A DNA stretch of 64,000 bases from DASRLE01 sp964558455 (lineage in GTDB: Bacteria > Verrucomicrobiota > Verrucomicrobiia > Limisphaerales > Palsa-1400): contig CAZLEE010000001.1 in the NCBI GenBank assembly GCA_964558455.1, positions 1 to 64,000 on the forward strand, given 5' to 3'. The position numbers and the translations under genes are program-made. Under the pieces are notes generated by a model. That model had not been told where the DNA came from. It searched no databases and worked only from the letters and a program-made list of their open reading frames with translations. This document shows, one piece after another, positions 8,291 through 16,890 of the stretch (position 1 is its first letter; every line of letters begins with the position of its first letter).

Positions 8291-9780
8291 TGGGGGCATG
8301 TTGAGTTGGGCGCGGGGGCGGAGATTCTGGCCCCGGCGGCTTGGGCCAGGGCGGAGCGGACGGCTCGGGCCAAATCGTCCGGTTCGTAGGGCTTGGCCAG
8401 AAAGAGGCGCTGAGGGTTGTCTTGTTCCGGCAGAAAACCGCTGCTGAAAATGATGGGCAGGCCAGGCCGGTCCGCGAGCAATTTGAGGGCAAGGTCGTTG
8501 CCGGACATGCCGTCGGGCATGGACATATCTGTCAATACCAGGTTCACGCTGTCTTTGTGGGTTTCCCAGAGTTGCAACGCCTCCTGGCCGCTGGCGGCGG
8601 CCAGGACGCGGTAATGGAGGGACTCGAGAATTTCGCGCACGAGATTGCGCAGGACTTCCTCGTCATCGACCACCAGGATGGTTTCGCTGGCGGCCGGCGC
8701 GGGCGCGGGCGCGGGTTTGGGTGCGGGCTGGTTGGCGGCCACGGGGAAATAAATGCGGAAGGTCGTGCCTTCGCCCAGCATGCTGTCCACTTCGATCCAG
8801 CCGGCGTTTTGTTTTATCATGCCATAGGCGGTGGCAAGCCCCAGGCCGGTGCCTTTGCCAATTTCTTTGGTGGTGAAGAAAGGCTCGAAAAGCCGGGTCA
8901 GAACGGAAGGGGCAATGCCGGGGCCGGTGTCGGCCACGCTTAATCGGATGAAGGATCCGGCGCGGCGGTCGGATATGCCGGCCAGATCGGCCTGGTCGAA
9001 CTTGATTTCATCGGCCGAAATATGTAATTGGCCGCCATCCAGCATGACGTCGCGGGCGTTGACGGCGAGATTGGCGATGATTTGCTGAAGCATTTCGGGA
9101 TCGACCGTGACGGAGGCGAGGTCGGGGCGGATGTCGAAGGTCAGGGCGATGTGGGCTCCGAGCAGGCGGCGCAGCATGTCGGCAAATTCGTTCATGCTTT
9201 CCTTGATGTTGACAACCCTTTGTTGCATGACCTGTTTGCGGCTGAAGGCAAGCATTTGTTTGACAAGTGTGGTGATGCGCTCCACCCCCTCGCAGATGTG
9301 GGTGACGGATTTGCGCGAGTCGTTGCTCAGGCCCGGCTCTTCCATCAACAGGACGGCATGACCCTGGATGATGGTGAGGATGTTGTTGAATTCATGGGCC
9401 AGGCCGGCGGCCAATTGGCCGACGGCGGCGAGGCGTTCCTGGCGCAAGGTCAGTTCATGGCTGTTTTGCAAGGCTTGTTGCGCTTCCTTTCGCCGGGCCA
9501 CTTCCTCCTGAAGACTCTTGGTCCAAATGTTGATGAGATTGAATATTTCCTCGTCGCGCTGGCGCAGGACGCGGGCGCGCCAGCGGCGGGCGAACCGCCA
9601 TGCGGCGAAAATCAGGGCGAGGAGAAAGGCGGCGACGGCAATAAAAAGAAAAGGGTTCCGGTAAAAGTGGCGGACGCCGTTGTCTTCGGCGGCGGTGGCG
9701 GCAGGTCCGCCGAAAGCGATAAGTAGCAACGTCCCCCAGAGAAACAGGGACTTCGCTGACGGCGCAAAACAATTCTTCAT
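8287..9780 (-). CDS. Membrane hybrid histidine kinase
   Basis: A 497-residue kinase. Residues 1-32 look like a signal peptide or first membrane segment (LFLWGTLLLIAFGG), followed by a second helix (FLFIAVAAFLLALIFAAW, about 44-61), so only a tiny periplasmic loop exists and sensing is probably membrane or cytoplasmic. A coiled linker (EEIFNLINIWTKSLQEE) joins HisKA with His129 in GLAHEFNNILT, HATPase (NLAVNARDVMLDGG, GKGTGLGLATAYG), an Ala-Pro linker (PAPKPAPAPAPAA) and a receiver (ILVVDDEEVLR, LVLTDMSMPDG). First gene of a two-gene operon with the kinase downstream, overlapping by four bases. No cognate regulator lies nearby. Confidence 0.9.
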   Translation of the reverse strand: MKNCFAPSAKSLFLWGTLLLIAFGGPAATAAEDNGVRHFYRNPFLFIAVAAFLLALIFAAWRFARRWRARVLRQRDEEIFNLINIWTKSLQEEVARRKEAQQALQNSHELTLRQERLAAVGQLAAGLAHEFNNILTIIQGHAVLLMEEPGLSNDSRKSVTHICEGVERITTLVKQMLAFSRKQVMQQRVVNIKESMNEFADMLRRLLGAHIALTFDIRPDLASVTVDPEMLQQIIANLAVNARDVMLDGGQLHISADEIKFDQADLAGISDRRAGSFIRLSVADTGPGIAPSVLTRLFEPFFTTKEIGKGTGLGLATAYGMIKQNAGWIEVDSMLGEGTTFRIYFPVAANQPAPKPAPAPAPAASETILVVDDEEVLRNLVREILESLHYRVLAAASGQEALQLWETHKDSVNLVLTDMSMPDGMSGNDLALKLLADRPGLPIIFSSGFLPEQDNPQRLFLAKPYEPDDLARAVRSALAQAAGARISAPAPNSTCPQ

Positions 9781-9999
9781 GCGTGGCTTGCCGCCGGTTC
9801 AATCGGCGACGATCAAAGAAAACCAGACAGAAACTGTAACAAAAGCGTGACTCATTCAATCACAATCGCATTGCAATTGTGCCGACGCGCGCCAGACGCG
9901 GCGCGATTCAACAGACGGGCGGTTCCGCCAAAGGGAGTTAAGGGGGATGTCCGGAGTTATTGAATTGCTGTTTTGGGCCGGAGGAGTTAACACAGGGTG

Positions 10000-11427
10000 A
10001 TGAAACTCAGTATGAATCGACGCTCATTCATTAAAAGCGCTGCCGGAACGGCGACGTTCCTCACTTTTCCCCATGTCGTTCGCGCGGCCGTGGGCAAGTC
10101 TCTTAATAAACTCAATTGCGTGCAGGTTGGTTGTGGCGGCCGCGCCGACACCCACCTCGAACAGGCCATCTATCATTACGGCCAAAACCTCGTCGCCATC
10201 GTCGATCCCGTCGAAAAACGGCACGGACACGTTTCGTCTTATCTCAAGGGAAAGGGCATTGATACGAGCCACCTTCAAGCTTTTACTGATTACCGCGTGA
10301 TGTTTGACAAAATGGGACGGAACATCGACGCCGTTTTCGTCGCCACACCCAATCATCATCATGCCACGGTGGCGATGATGGCCATGGAGCGGGGCATCAA
10401 TGTTTATTGCGAAAAGCCGCTTTGCCACGACATCGCCGAAGCGCGGGCGTTGCGTCAGGCCGCCAGTCGTTACAGCAAAGTCGCGACCCAGATGGGCAAC
10501 CAGGGCCATTGCATGGAAGGATACCGCCGTCTGTGCGAATACATCTGGTCGGGAGCCATCGGGAAAGTCACCGAGACCCATAGTTGGACCAACCGGGCCA
10601 ACGGCGGGGTGGGGCCGCGTCCGCCTGTCCAGCCGGTGCCGGCGGGAATGAATTGGGATTCCTGGATCGGGCCGGCGCCTTACCGGGATTTTCATGCCGA
10701 TCTGCATCCGCACGAATGGCATGGGTGGTATGATTTTGGCAACGGTTCCATCGGCAACATGGGTTGTCATGTGCTGGACGGTCTTTTTTGGTCGCTCAAG
10801 ATTGAACATCCCGAAAGCATCGAAGCCGAATTCATCCGGGGCGGCAGCGACGAGCGTTATCCGACCGGCAGCCGGGTGCGTTGGGATGTTCCCGCCCGCG
10901 CCGACATGCCGCCGCTCAAGGTTTATTGGTACGAAGGGTTGAACCCGACCACCACCCAACAAACCGGCGCCAACGACGCGGCCCAAGGTGGTGCGCGCAA
11001 TCTGCCGCCGCTCCTGGTTGAATTGAAGAAGAAATACCCGGACGAAGCGGACGAACTCGACAACGGGGACAGCGGCACACTCTATGTGGGGGAGAAGGGA
11101 GTTATTGCCACGCAGACTTACGGGAAGTTCATGCACATTGTGCCGGAAGACAAAATGGACTCAACGCCGAAGCCGCCCGTCACGCTGCCGCGGCCCAAGG
11201 ATATTTTCCGGGATTTCCTGGATGCTTGCCATGCGGGAAGTAACAAGACATCGGTGCCGTTCGAATATGGCGCGCGTCTGACGGAATTTGCCATTTTGGG
11301 GAATCTGGCCCAGCATGCCGGGGTTAATAACAAGGTGCAATGGGATGGACCGAACATGAAGGTGACCAACATCCCCGAATTGAACCAATGGGTCAAACGC
11401 CCGTGTCGCAAAGGCTGGGAAGCGTAG
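10000..11427 (+). CDS. Tat-exported Gfo/Idh/MocA-family oxidoreductase
   Basis: A 475-residue NAD(P)-dependent sugar or inositol dehydrogenase-like protein. A twin-arginine signal is clear (MNRRSFIKSAAG followed by a hydrophobic stretch and AxA), so it folds in the cytoplasm with cofactor and is exported. The Rossmann part has VGCGGRADTHLEQA, VATPNHHHATVA and the family Lys in YCEKPLCHDIAEAR; the second half has the typical beta-sheet domain with GNMGCHVLD and HEWHGWYDFGNGSIGN. A strong GGAGGAG is at 9980-9986, giving ATG 10000 or GTG 9997; ATG 10012 would also retain the Tat motif. Such exported paralogues are abundant in Verrucomicrobiota and Planctomycetota and are linked to polysaccharide breakdown; the substrate is unknown. 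Confidence 0.88.
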   Translation: MKLSMNRRSFIKSAAGTATFLTFPHVVRAAVGKSLNKLNCVQVGCGGRADTHLEQAIYHYGQNLVAIVDPVEKRHGHVSSYLKGKGIDTSHLQAFTDYRVMFDKMGRNIDAVFVATPNHHHATVAMMAMERGINVYCEKPLCHDIAEARALRQAASRYSKVATQMGNQGHCMEGYRRLCEYIWSGAIGKVTETHSWTNRANGGVGPRPPVQPVPAGMNWDSWIGPAPYRDFHADLHPHEWHGWYDFGNGSIGNMGCHVLDGLFWSLKIEHPESIEAEFIRGGSDERYPTGSRVRWDVPARADMPPLKVYWYEGLNPTTTQQTGANDAAQGGARNLPPLLVELKKKYPDEADELDNGDSGTLYVGEKGVIATQTYGKFMHIVPEDKMDSTPKPPVTLPRPKDIFRDFLDACHAGSNKTSVPFEYGARLTEFAILGNLAQHAGVNNKVQWDGPNMKVTNIPELNQWVKRPCRKGWEA

Positions 11428-11504
11428 GCGGTGCCCCGCCTCGGGCGGGAGAAGTCTATTTCAGGGCGCGGCGGGATTTGCCGATTAAAAGATAAAAGAA
11501 AAGG

Positions 11505-11533
11505 TTGACATAAACCGGTTATCTTGGTGGAAT
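11505..11533 (+). promoter_or_regulatory. Candidate sigma-70 promoter of rplU-rpmA
   Basis: A perfect TTGACA (11505-11510) is followed after 17 bases by TGGAAT (11528-11533), 28 bases before the rplU start. The -10 element is imperfect, so the call rests mainly on the -35 box and the position. Confidence 0.45.
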
Positions 11534-11560
11534 TGCTAACTATTTTTGGAATGAGTTATT

Positions 11561-11878
11561 ATGTATGCTATAATTGAAACCGGTAACAAGCAGTATCGCG
11601 TCAGCGCGGGCGACACCATTGAAGTTGAACGTCTCCCAGTTGAAGCGGGTCAAACATTCAAGTTCGACCGGGTGCTGATTTGCAATAATGAAGGAAAAAC
11701 GACCATCGGTTCGCCGGTCGTCAAGGATGCGGCTGTTACGGCGGATGTGGTGAAACACATCCGGGGCGTGAAGACGGTTGCGTTTAAAATGAAGCGGCGC
11801 AAGGGCTACCATCACAAGGTGGGCCATCGCCAGGAACTGACAGTGCTCAAGATTAAAGAAGTGAATTTCAAAGGATAG
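11561..11878 (+). CDS. rplU: Ribosomal protein bL21
   Basis: 105 residues beginning MYAIIETGNKQYRV, the bL21 signature start, with the basic C-terminal segment KMKRRKGYHHKVGHRQ that binds 23S rRNA. It is followed three bases later by rpmA and then obgE, the standard bacterial rplU-rpmA-obgE order, which supports the call strongly. Length is normal. A likely promoter lies directly upstream and a hairpin terminator after rpmA, so the two ribosomal genes may form their own transcript with readthrough to obgE. Confidence 0.98.
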   Translation: MYAIIETGNKQYRVSAGDTIEVERLPVEAGQTFKFDRVLICNNEGKTTIGSPVVKDAAVTADVVKHIRGVKTVAFKMKRRKGYHHKVGHRQELTVLKIKEVNFKG

Positions 11879-11881
11879 TTT

Positions 11882-12157
11882 ATGGCACATAAAAAAGGAC
11901 AAGGCAGCGTTCGTAATGGCCGCGACAGCGCCAGCAAAAGACTTGGCGTCAAAGAGTTCGGCGGCCATGAAGTGACGGCAGGCAGCATCTTGGTTCGTCA
12001 ACGCGGTTCCAAGTTCGTTGCAGGCGAAAACGTCGGCACGGGCCGCGACTGGACATTGTTTGCCTTGGTGGGCGGACGGGTTGTGTTCGATAAACAGAGC
12101 CGTCGCATCAATGTGCAACCAGCGCCGTCTGCGCAACCCGAAGTTGAAAAAAATTAG
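11882..12157 (+). CDS. rpmA: Ribosomal protein bL27
   Basis: 91 residues starting MAHKKGQGSVRNGRDS, with KRLGVKEFGGHEVTAGSILV and RGSKFVAGENVGTGRD, all canonical for bL27, whose N-terminus reaches the peptidyl-transferase centre. There is no extended N-terminal propeptide of the Firmicutes type; the protein starts directly with the mature sequence. It follows rplU by three bases. The C-terminal tail (QPAPSAQPEVEKN) is slightly longer than in E. coli. Confidence 0.98.
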   Translation: MAHKKGQGSVRNGRDSASKRLGVKEFGGHEVTAGSILVRQRGSKFVAGENVGTGRDWTLFALVGGRVVFDKQSRRINVQPAPSAQPEVEKN

Positions 12158-12178
12158 TATTTCCAGCGCAGTGTGCCT

Positions 12179-12206
12179 GGCGAGGTCCTCGGCCTCGCCT
12201 TTTTTG
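12179..12206 (+). terminator. Rho-independent terminator after rpmA
   Basis: GGCGAGG (12179-12185) pairs with CCTCGCC (12193-12199) around a seven-base loop and is followed by a run of T from 12200. It separates rpmA from obgE, so obgE either depends on readthrough or on its own promoter. Confidence 0.85.
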
Positions 12207-12242
12207 TTTGCACTGCCTCGTTCCATGCGAATTATCTGACTC

Positions 12243-13418
12243 ATGTTTGTTGATCAAGTAAAAGTCCACGGGCGCGCCGGGCATGGCGGCAAGGGCTGCG
12301 TGGCTTTTCTGCGCGAAACTTTCCGTCCCAAAGGCGGCCCCAGCGGCGGCAATGGCGGCCATGGCGGCAACGTCATCCTTCAGGCCGACCATGATCTGAA
12401 CAATCTGGTCGCCCAATTCTTTACCCCCCGCTTGATCGCGGAAGATGGCAACCCCGGCCTGGGCAAAGGCATGGACGGCCCGGCGGGAAAAGATTTAATC
12501 ATCAAAGTACCCTGCGGAACGCTGGTGTGGCGGCTGCCGCCGGCGCCAATGTCCCCGGAGGAAGAGGAAGAAGCCAGGGAGGAGGAAGAGGAATCCGCGG
12601 AGCGCGCCCCCATGCGGGCCAGCGCCAGCCGACGGACGATGATCCGTCATGCCGGCTTGGAACGGGCGGTGGAATTTGAAGAGGAAGAAGACAACGATCC
12701 GGTGGAAAGGGACGAGGCCGGGAAGGAGCGGGTGGCGGATTTGACGGTGCATGGCCAGCAATTCGTTTTGTGCAAAGGCGGCCGGGGTGGATTGGGCAAC
12801 CGGAATTTTGCCACGGCCCGCCGTCAGACGCCGCGTTTTGCCCAACCGGGCGAAGTGGGTGACGAAGGGGATTTCCTGTTTGAATTGCGCACCATTGCGG
12901 ACGTCGGCCTGGTCGGTTTCCCCAATGCGGGGAAGTCCACCCTCCTGACTGCGGTTTCAAGGGCGCGCCCCAAAGTGGCTTCTTATCCTTTTACCACGCT
13001 GCATCCGCAGGTGGGGATCATGGAATTTACGGATTATTCGAGGCTGACGGTGTGCGACGTGCCCGGACTGATTGATGGCGCGCATCTCAACGTCGGTTTG
13101 GGGCACGAATTTTTACGGCACATCAAACGATGCAAGTTGCTGGTCCTCCTGCTCGACATGGCGGGGACGGACGGACGCAAGCCGTGGGATGATTACAAGC
13201 AATTGCTGCGGGAACTGGAATTATACGACCCGGAATTGCTGGACAAACCGCGCCTGGTGGTAGCCAATAAGATGGATGAAGCGGCGTCGGCAGACCTCTT
13301 AAAGAAGTTCAAACGACACGTCCCGAAAGTTCCGATGCTGACCATGGCGGCGGCGTTCGACCAGGGAACGGATGATTTCAAGATAGCCGTCCGCAAGGTG
13401 GTTCCCGCCAGTCAATAA
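12243..13418 (+). CDS. obgE: Obg-family ribosome-associated GTPase with acidic insertion
   Basis: A 391-residue GTPase that acts in late 50S assembly and stress signalling. The glycine-rich Obg fold (GRAGHGGKGCVAFLRE, GGPSGGNGGHGGNV) is followed by the G domain with G1 GFPNAGKST, G3 DVPGLIDGAH and G4 NKMD. The Obg fold is split by an insertion at residues about 99-163 made of acidic runs (EEEEEAREEEEES and FEEEEDNDP) flanking a basic segment (RASASRRTMIRH); the canonical fold resumes with VADLTVHGQQFVLCKGGRGG. The C-terminal OCT domain of some Obg proteins is absent. It follows rplU-rpmA as in most bacteria. Confidence 0.95.
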   Translation: MFVDQVKVHGRAGHGGKGCVAFLRETFRPKGGPSGGNGGHGGNVILQADHDLNNLVAQFFTPRLIAEDGNPGLGKGMDGPAGKDLIIKVPCGTLVWRLPPAPMSPEEEEEAREEEEESAERAPMRASASRRTMIRHAGLERAVEFEEEEDNDPVERDEAGKERVADLTVHGQQFVLCKGGRGGLGNRNFATARRQTPRFAQPGEVGDEGDFLFELRTIADVGLVGFPNAGKSTLLTAVSRARPKVASYPFTTLHPQVGIMEFTDYSRLTVCDVPGLIDGAHLNVGLGHEFLRHIKRCKLLVLLLDMAGTDGRKPWDDYKQLLRELELYDPELLDKPRLVVANKMDEAASADLLKKFKRHVPKVPMLTMAAAFDQGTDDFKIAVRKVVPASQ

Positions 13419-13438
13419 TCAGAGATCAGGAAGAATCT

Positions 13439-14542
13439 ATGCTCAGAGCAGGAATTGTAGGATTGCCCAACGTTGGCAAAAGCACGCTCTTCAACGCCGT
13501 CACCCGCACCCACAAAGCCGAAGCGGCCAATTATCCCTTCTGCACCATCGACCCCAATATCGGTGTCGTTATGGTGCCGGATGACCGGTTGGCTGTCTTG
13601 GCCAAAATCGCCAAAACAAACGTACTCATCCCGGCGGCTGTCGAATTCGTCGATATTGCCGGCTTGGTCAAAGGAGCGTCGCAAGGGGAGGGGTTGGGCA
13701 ACAAGTTCCTCAGCCACATCCGGGAAGTGGACGCCTTGGTGCAAGTGGTCCGTTGCTTTGACGACCCCGACATCCATCATGTGGCCGGATCGACCGATCC
13801 CCGCCGCGATATCGAAATCATTACCACGGAATTGGTCCTGGCGGATTTGGAGGCGGTGCAAAAACGGTTGGACAAAGGCGCCAAAGACGCAAAACGCGGA
13901 GACAAAGTCGCGGTCGCAGAGGCTGAGGTGTTGAAAAAATTAAAAACCCACTTTGATGCCGGCAACCCAGCCCTGACCTTGGAATTGACTTCCGAAGAAA
14001 AGGCCATTTCAAAGGGATTCTACCTTTTGACCGATAAACCGACCATTTACGCCGCTAACGTTAAAGAATCAGATTTGGCGACGGCAGACTCCAACCAGTA
14101 CGTTATGCAGGTGCGGGACTACGTGAAAGAGCATCATTCTTGTGAAACAGTGGTCATCAGCGCCCAAATCGAGAGCGATCTGGTGGACCTCTCCCCGGAA
14201 GAGGCGAAGGATTTCCTGAAGGAACTCGGTGTGACGGAGTCCGGGGTGGGCGCGTTAATCCGCAGCACCTACCATTTGCTGGGTCTCAGAACCTATTTTA
14301 CGGCTGGCGAAAAAGAGGCGAAGGCTTGGACGATTCATGCCGGCGATACGGCGCCGAAAGCGGCGGGGGTCATCCACAGTGATTTTGAACGCGGCTTTAT
14401 CAAGGCCGAAACGGTGGCGTACACTGACTTGGTGCAGTGCGGATCGGTGGCGGTTGCGCGCGAAAAGGGGCTGTATCGGATGGAAGGGAAGGAATATGTG
14501 GTGGCGGACGGGGACGTGCTGCTGTTCAAATTCAATGTTTAG
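13439..14542 (+). CDS. ychF: Redox-regulated ATPase YchF
   Basis: 367 residues, full length for YchF/EngD, an Obg-related ATPase that binds the 70S ribosome and takes part in stress responses. G1 is GLPNVGKST, the G3 region reads DIAGLVKGAS, and the G4 equivalent has the family NVKES instead of NKxD, which accounts for ATP preference. A TGS-type C-terminal domain is seen (LRTYFTAGEKEAKAW to GDVLLFKFNV). It starts 20 bp after obgE, and together the two Obg-family proteins form a ribosome-maturation block with rplU-rpmA. Confidence 0.97.
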   Translation: MLRAGIVGLPNVGKSTLFNAVTRTHKAEAANYPFCTIDPNIGVVMVPDDRLAVLAKIAKTNVLIPAAVEFVDIAGLVKGASQGEGLGNKFLSHIREVDALVQVVRCFDDPDIHHVAGSTDPRRDIEIITTELVLADLEAVQKRLDKGAKDAKRGDKVAVAEAEVLKKLKTHFDAGNPALTLELTSEEKAISKGFYLLTDKPTIYAANVKESDLATADSNQYVMQVRDYVKEHHSCETVVISAQIESDLVDLSPEEAKDFLKELGVTESGVGALIRSTYHLLGLRTYFTAGEKEAKAWTIHAGDTAPKAAGVIHSDFERGFIKAETVAYTDLVQCGSVAVAREKGLYRMEGKEYVVADGDVLLFKFNV

Positions 14543-14572
14543 CGTCGAATTTGAGCGAAAACCGCGTGTTTT

Positions 14573-14597
14573 TTTCACGCAACACGCGTGAAATTTT
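14573..14597 (+). terminator. Probable terminator after ychF
   Basis: TTTCACGC (14573-14580) and GCGTGAAA (14586-14593) form an eight-base stem with a five-base loop followed by TTTT. An overlapping alternative stem uses CGCGTGTT and AACACGCG. The T-run is short, so strength is uncertain. Confidence 0.6.
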
Positions 14598-14674
14598 AGC
14601 GCATAGGTGGTTTTTGGGGTGAAAAAGAATGATTTGAAGGACTGATAGCCGGGTAAGGGGATTTTTTCACTTCT

Positions 14675-14690
14675 TGGCATCATCTTTGCT
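14675..14690 (+). promoter_or_regulatory. Sigma-54 promoter of the pilin-like gene
   Basis: TGGCAT, five bases, then TTGCT matches the -24/-12 consensus (TGGCAC-N5-TTGCA). The predicted transcript start is near 14701, about 68 bases before the ATG at 14769. The same motif occurs at four other places in the window, always in front of motility or surface genes. Confidence 0.8.
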
Positions 14691-14768
14691 AAAGTTAGCC
14701 AAAATCGAGTTAACACTGCTGGAGTTATTAAAACAGTGGATGCTCTATTGGTAATTCAACTTAATACT

Positions 14769-15677
<909 letters not shown>

Positions 15678-15717
15678 TCCGGTGTCAGTCTGAGATCATT
15701 CAAATTTAATCAATCAA

Positions 15718-15741
15718 GGCGCCCGAAAGGGCGCCTTTTTT
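15718..15741 (+). terminator. Strong terminator after the pilin-like gene
   Basis: GGCGCCC (15718-15724), loop GAAA, GGGCGCC (15729-15735), then six T. A perfect GNRA-capped hairpin with U-tract, placed between two convergent genes. Confidence 0.95.
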
Positions 15742-15749
15742 GTTGGGTT

Positions 15750-16724
15750 TTATTGGAAGGACGCGGCGGTTTTTTCCACGATTTGGCGCAGGGATGTGGC
15801 TGGCCGGAAACCGGCGTATTTCGCCAGTTTGTCCACCAAGGGTTTGCGCCGCCGCATGTCTTGAAAACCGGGCGCGTAGGCCGTTTCGTAGGGAACGTAT
15901 TCCATCGCCGATGCGGACCCCACCGCGCTGATGACCAACTGTGCCAATGTGCCGATGCTGATTTCTTCCACCCCCCCGACGTTGAAAACCTGGCCCTTGG
16001 CGGCGGCGCAATTTTGCAACCGCACCAGCGCCTCGACGGTGTCATCCACGTAGCAAAAACACCGGCTTTGCCGGCCATCGCCAAATATTTTGAGCGGCTG
16101 CCCTTTTTTGGCCGCTTGAATGAAGCGCGGCAGGACCATTCCGTATTGGCCGGTCTGGCGGGGACCGACGGTGTTGAACAACCGCGCGATGACCACGGGT
16201 GTGTTGCGCTCCCGGGCGTGGGCCAGCGCGAGAAATTCGTCCATCAGTTTTGAACACGCGTAACTCCAACGGCTCAACTGCGGCGGGCCGATGAGCAAAT
16301 CATCTTCTTCCGAAAATGCCGTCTTGGCGCTTTTACCGTAAACTTCCGAAGTTGAAGTCAACAGAATCGGGATGCCGCCCAGGCTGGCCGCGTCCAGAAC
16401 CGCCCTGGTTTCCCATAAATTGTTCTCAATGGTTTGGATCGCCGAACGCATCACCAGGTCCACTCCCACGGCAGCGGCCAGATGATAAACCGCCGTGCTG
16501 GTCCGGACCAATTCGGCGAGGTCGTCGCACTGGGAAATCTTCGTTTGAATCAGGCGCAGGCCGGAATGTCCCCGCACGGCGGCCAGGTTCTCCAGCCGTC
16601 CCGTCGAGCAATCATCTATGACCGTGACTGAATTGCCTTCCGCGAGCAACCGTTCCACCAGATGGGAACCGATAAATCCCGCCCCGCCGGTTACCAGAAT
16701 GTGTCCGCCGCGATTTGTCATCAA
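15750..16724 (-). CDS. NAD-dependent nucleotide-sugar epimerase/dehydratase
   Basis: 324-residue extended short-chain dehydrogenase. NAD-binding GGAGFIG is at residues 13-19, the acidic ribose-binding stretch VIDDCSTGRLENL follows, TSTSEVYG holds the catalytic Ser/Thr region, and the Tyr155-xxx-Lys159 pair lies in SYACSK. The substrate part (ARLFNTVGPRQTGQYGMVLP, IFGDGRQSRCFCYVDD) resembles UDP-glucuronate decarboxylase or UDP-glucose 4-epimerase enzymes. It probably makes an activated sugar for envelope or extracellular polysaccharide. Precise substrate cannot be stated. It is a lone gene here, convergent with the pilin-like gene across a terminator. Confidence 0.88.
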   Translation of the reverse strand: MMTNRGGHILVTGGAGFIGSHLVERLLAEGNSVTVIDDCSTGRLENLAAVRGHSGLRLIQTKISQCDDLAELVRTSTAVYHLAAAVGVDLVMRSAIQTIENNLWETRAVLDAASLGGIPILLTSTSEVYGKSAKTAFSEEDDLLIGPPQLSRWSYACSKLMDEFLALAHARERNTPVVIARLFNTVGPRQTGQYGMVLPRFIQAAKKGQPLKIFGDGRQSRCFCYVDDTVEALVRLQNCAAAKGQVFNVGGVEEISIGTLAQLVISAVGSASAMEYVPYETAYAPGFQDMRRRKPLVDKLAKYAGFRPATSLRQIVEKTAASFQ

Positions 16725-16890
16725 TCCATCTTGCGGCAGAATAAGCGTGACTCAAGCCGGAATGAATGGGTGCTGCCGGTGAATAATTCCGCAAGACCTG
16801 CAAGGGCCGGGGTGAGGGCGGCCCCCAACCCGGCTTTGAAAAAAGTCATGACAGGGAAAATACCGGGGCGCAGCCGGCATCCGCGCGGAG

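Noticed and set aside
9781..9999. Regulatory element between the kinase operon and the oxidoreductase gene
   Set aside because: I saw only the Shine-Dalgarno at 9980-9986; a GCAATT-like palindrome near 9872 is not at a spacing matching known promoter types.
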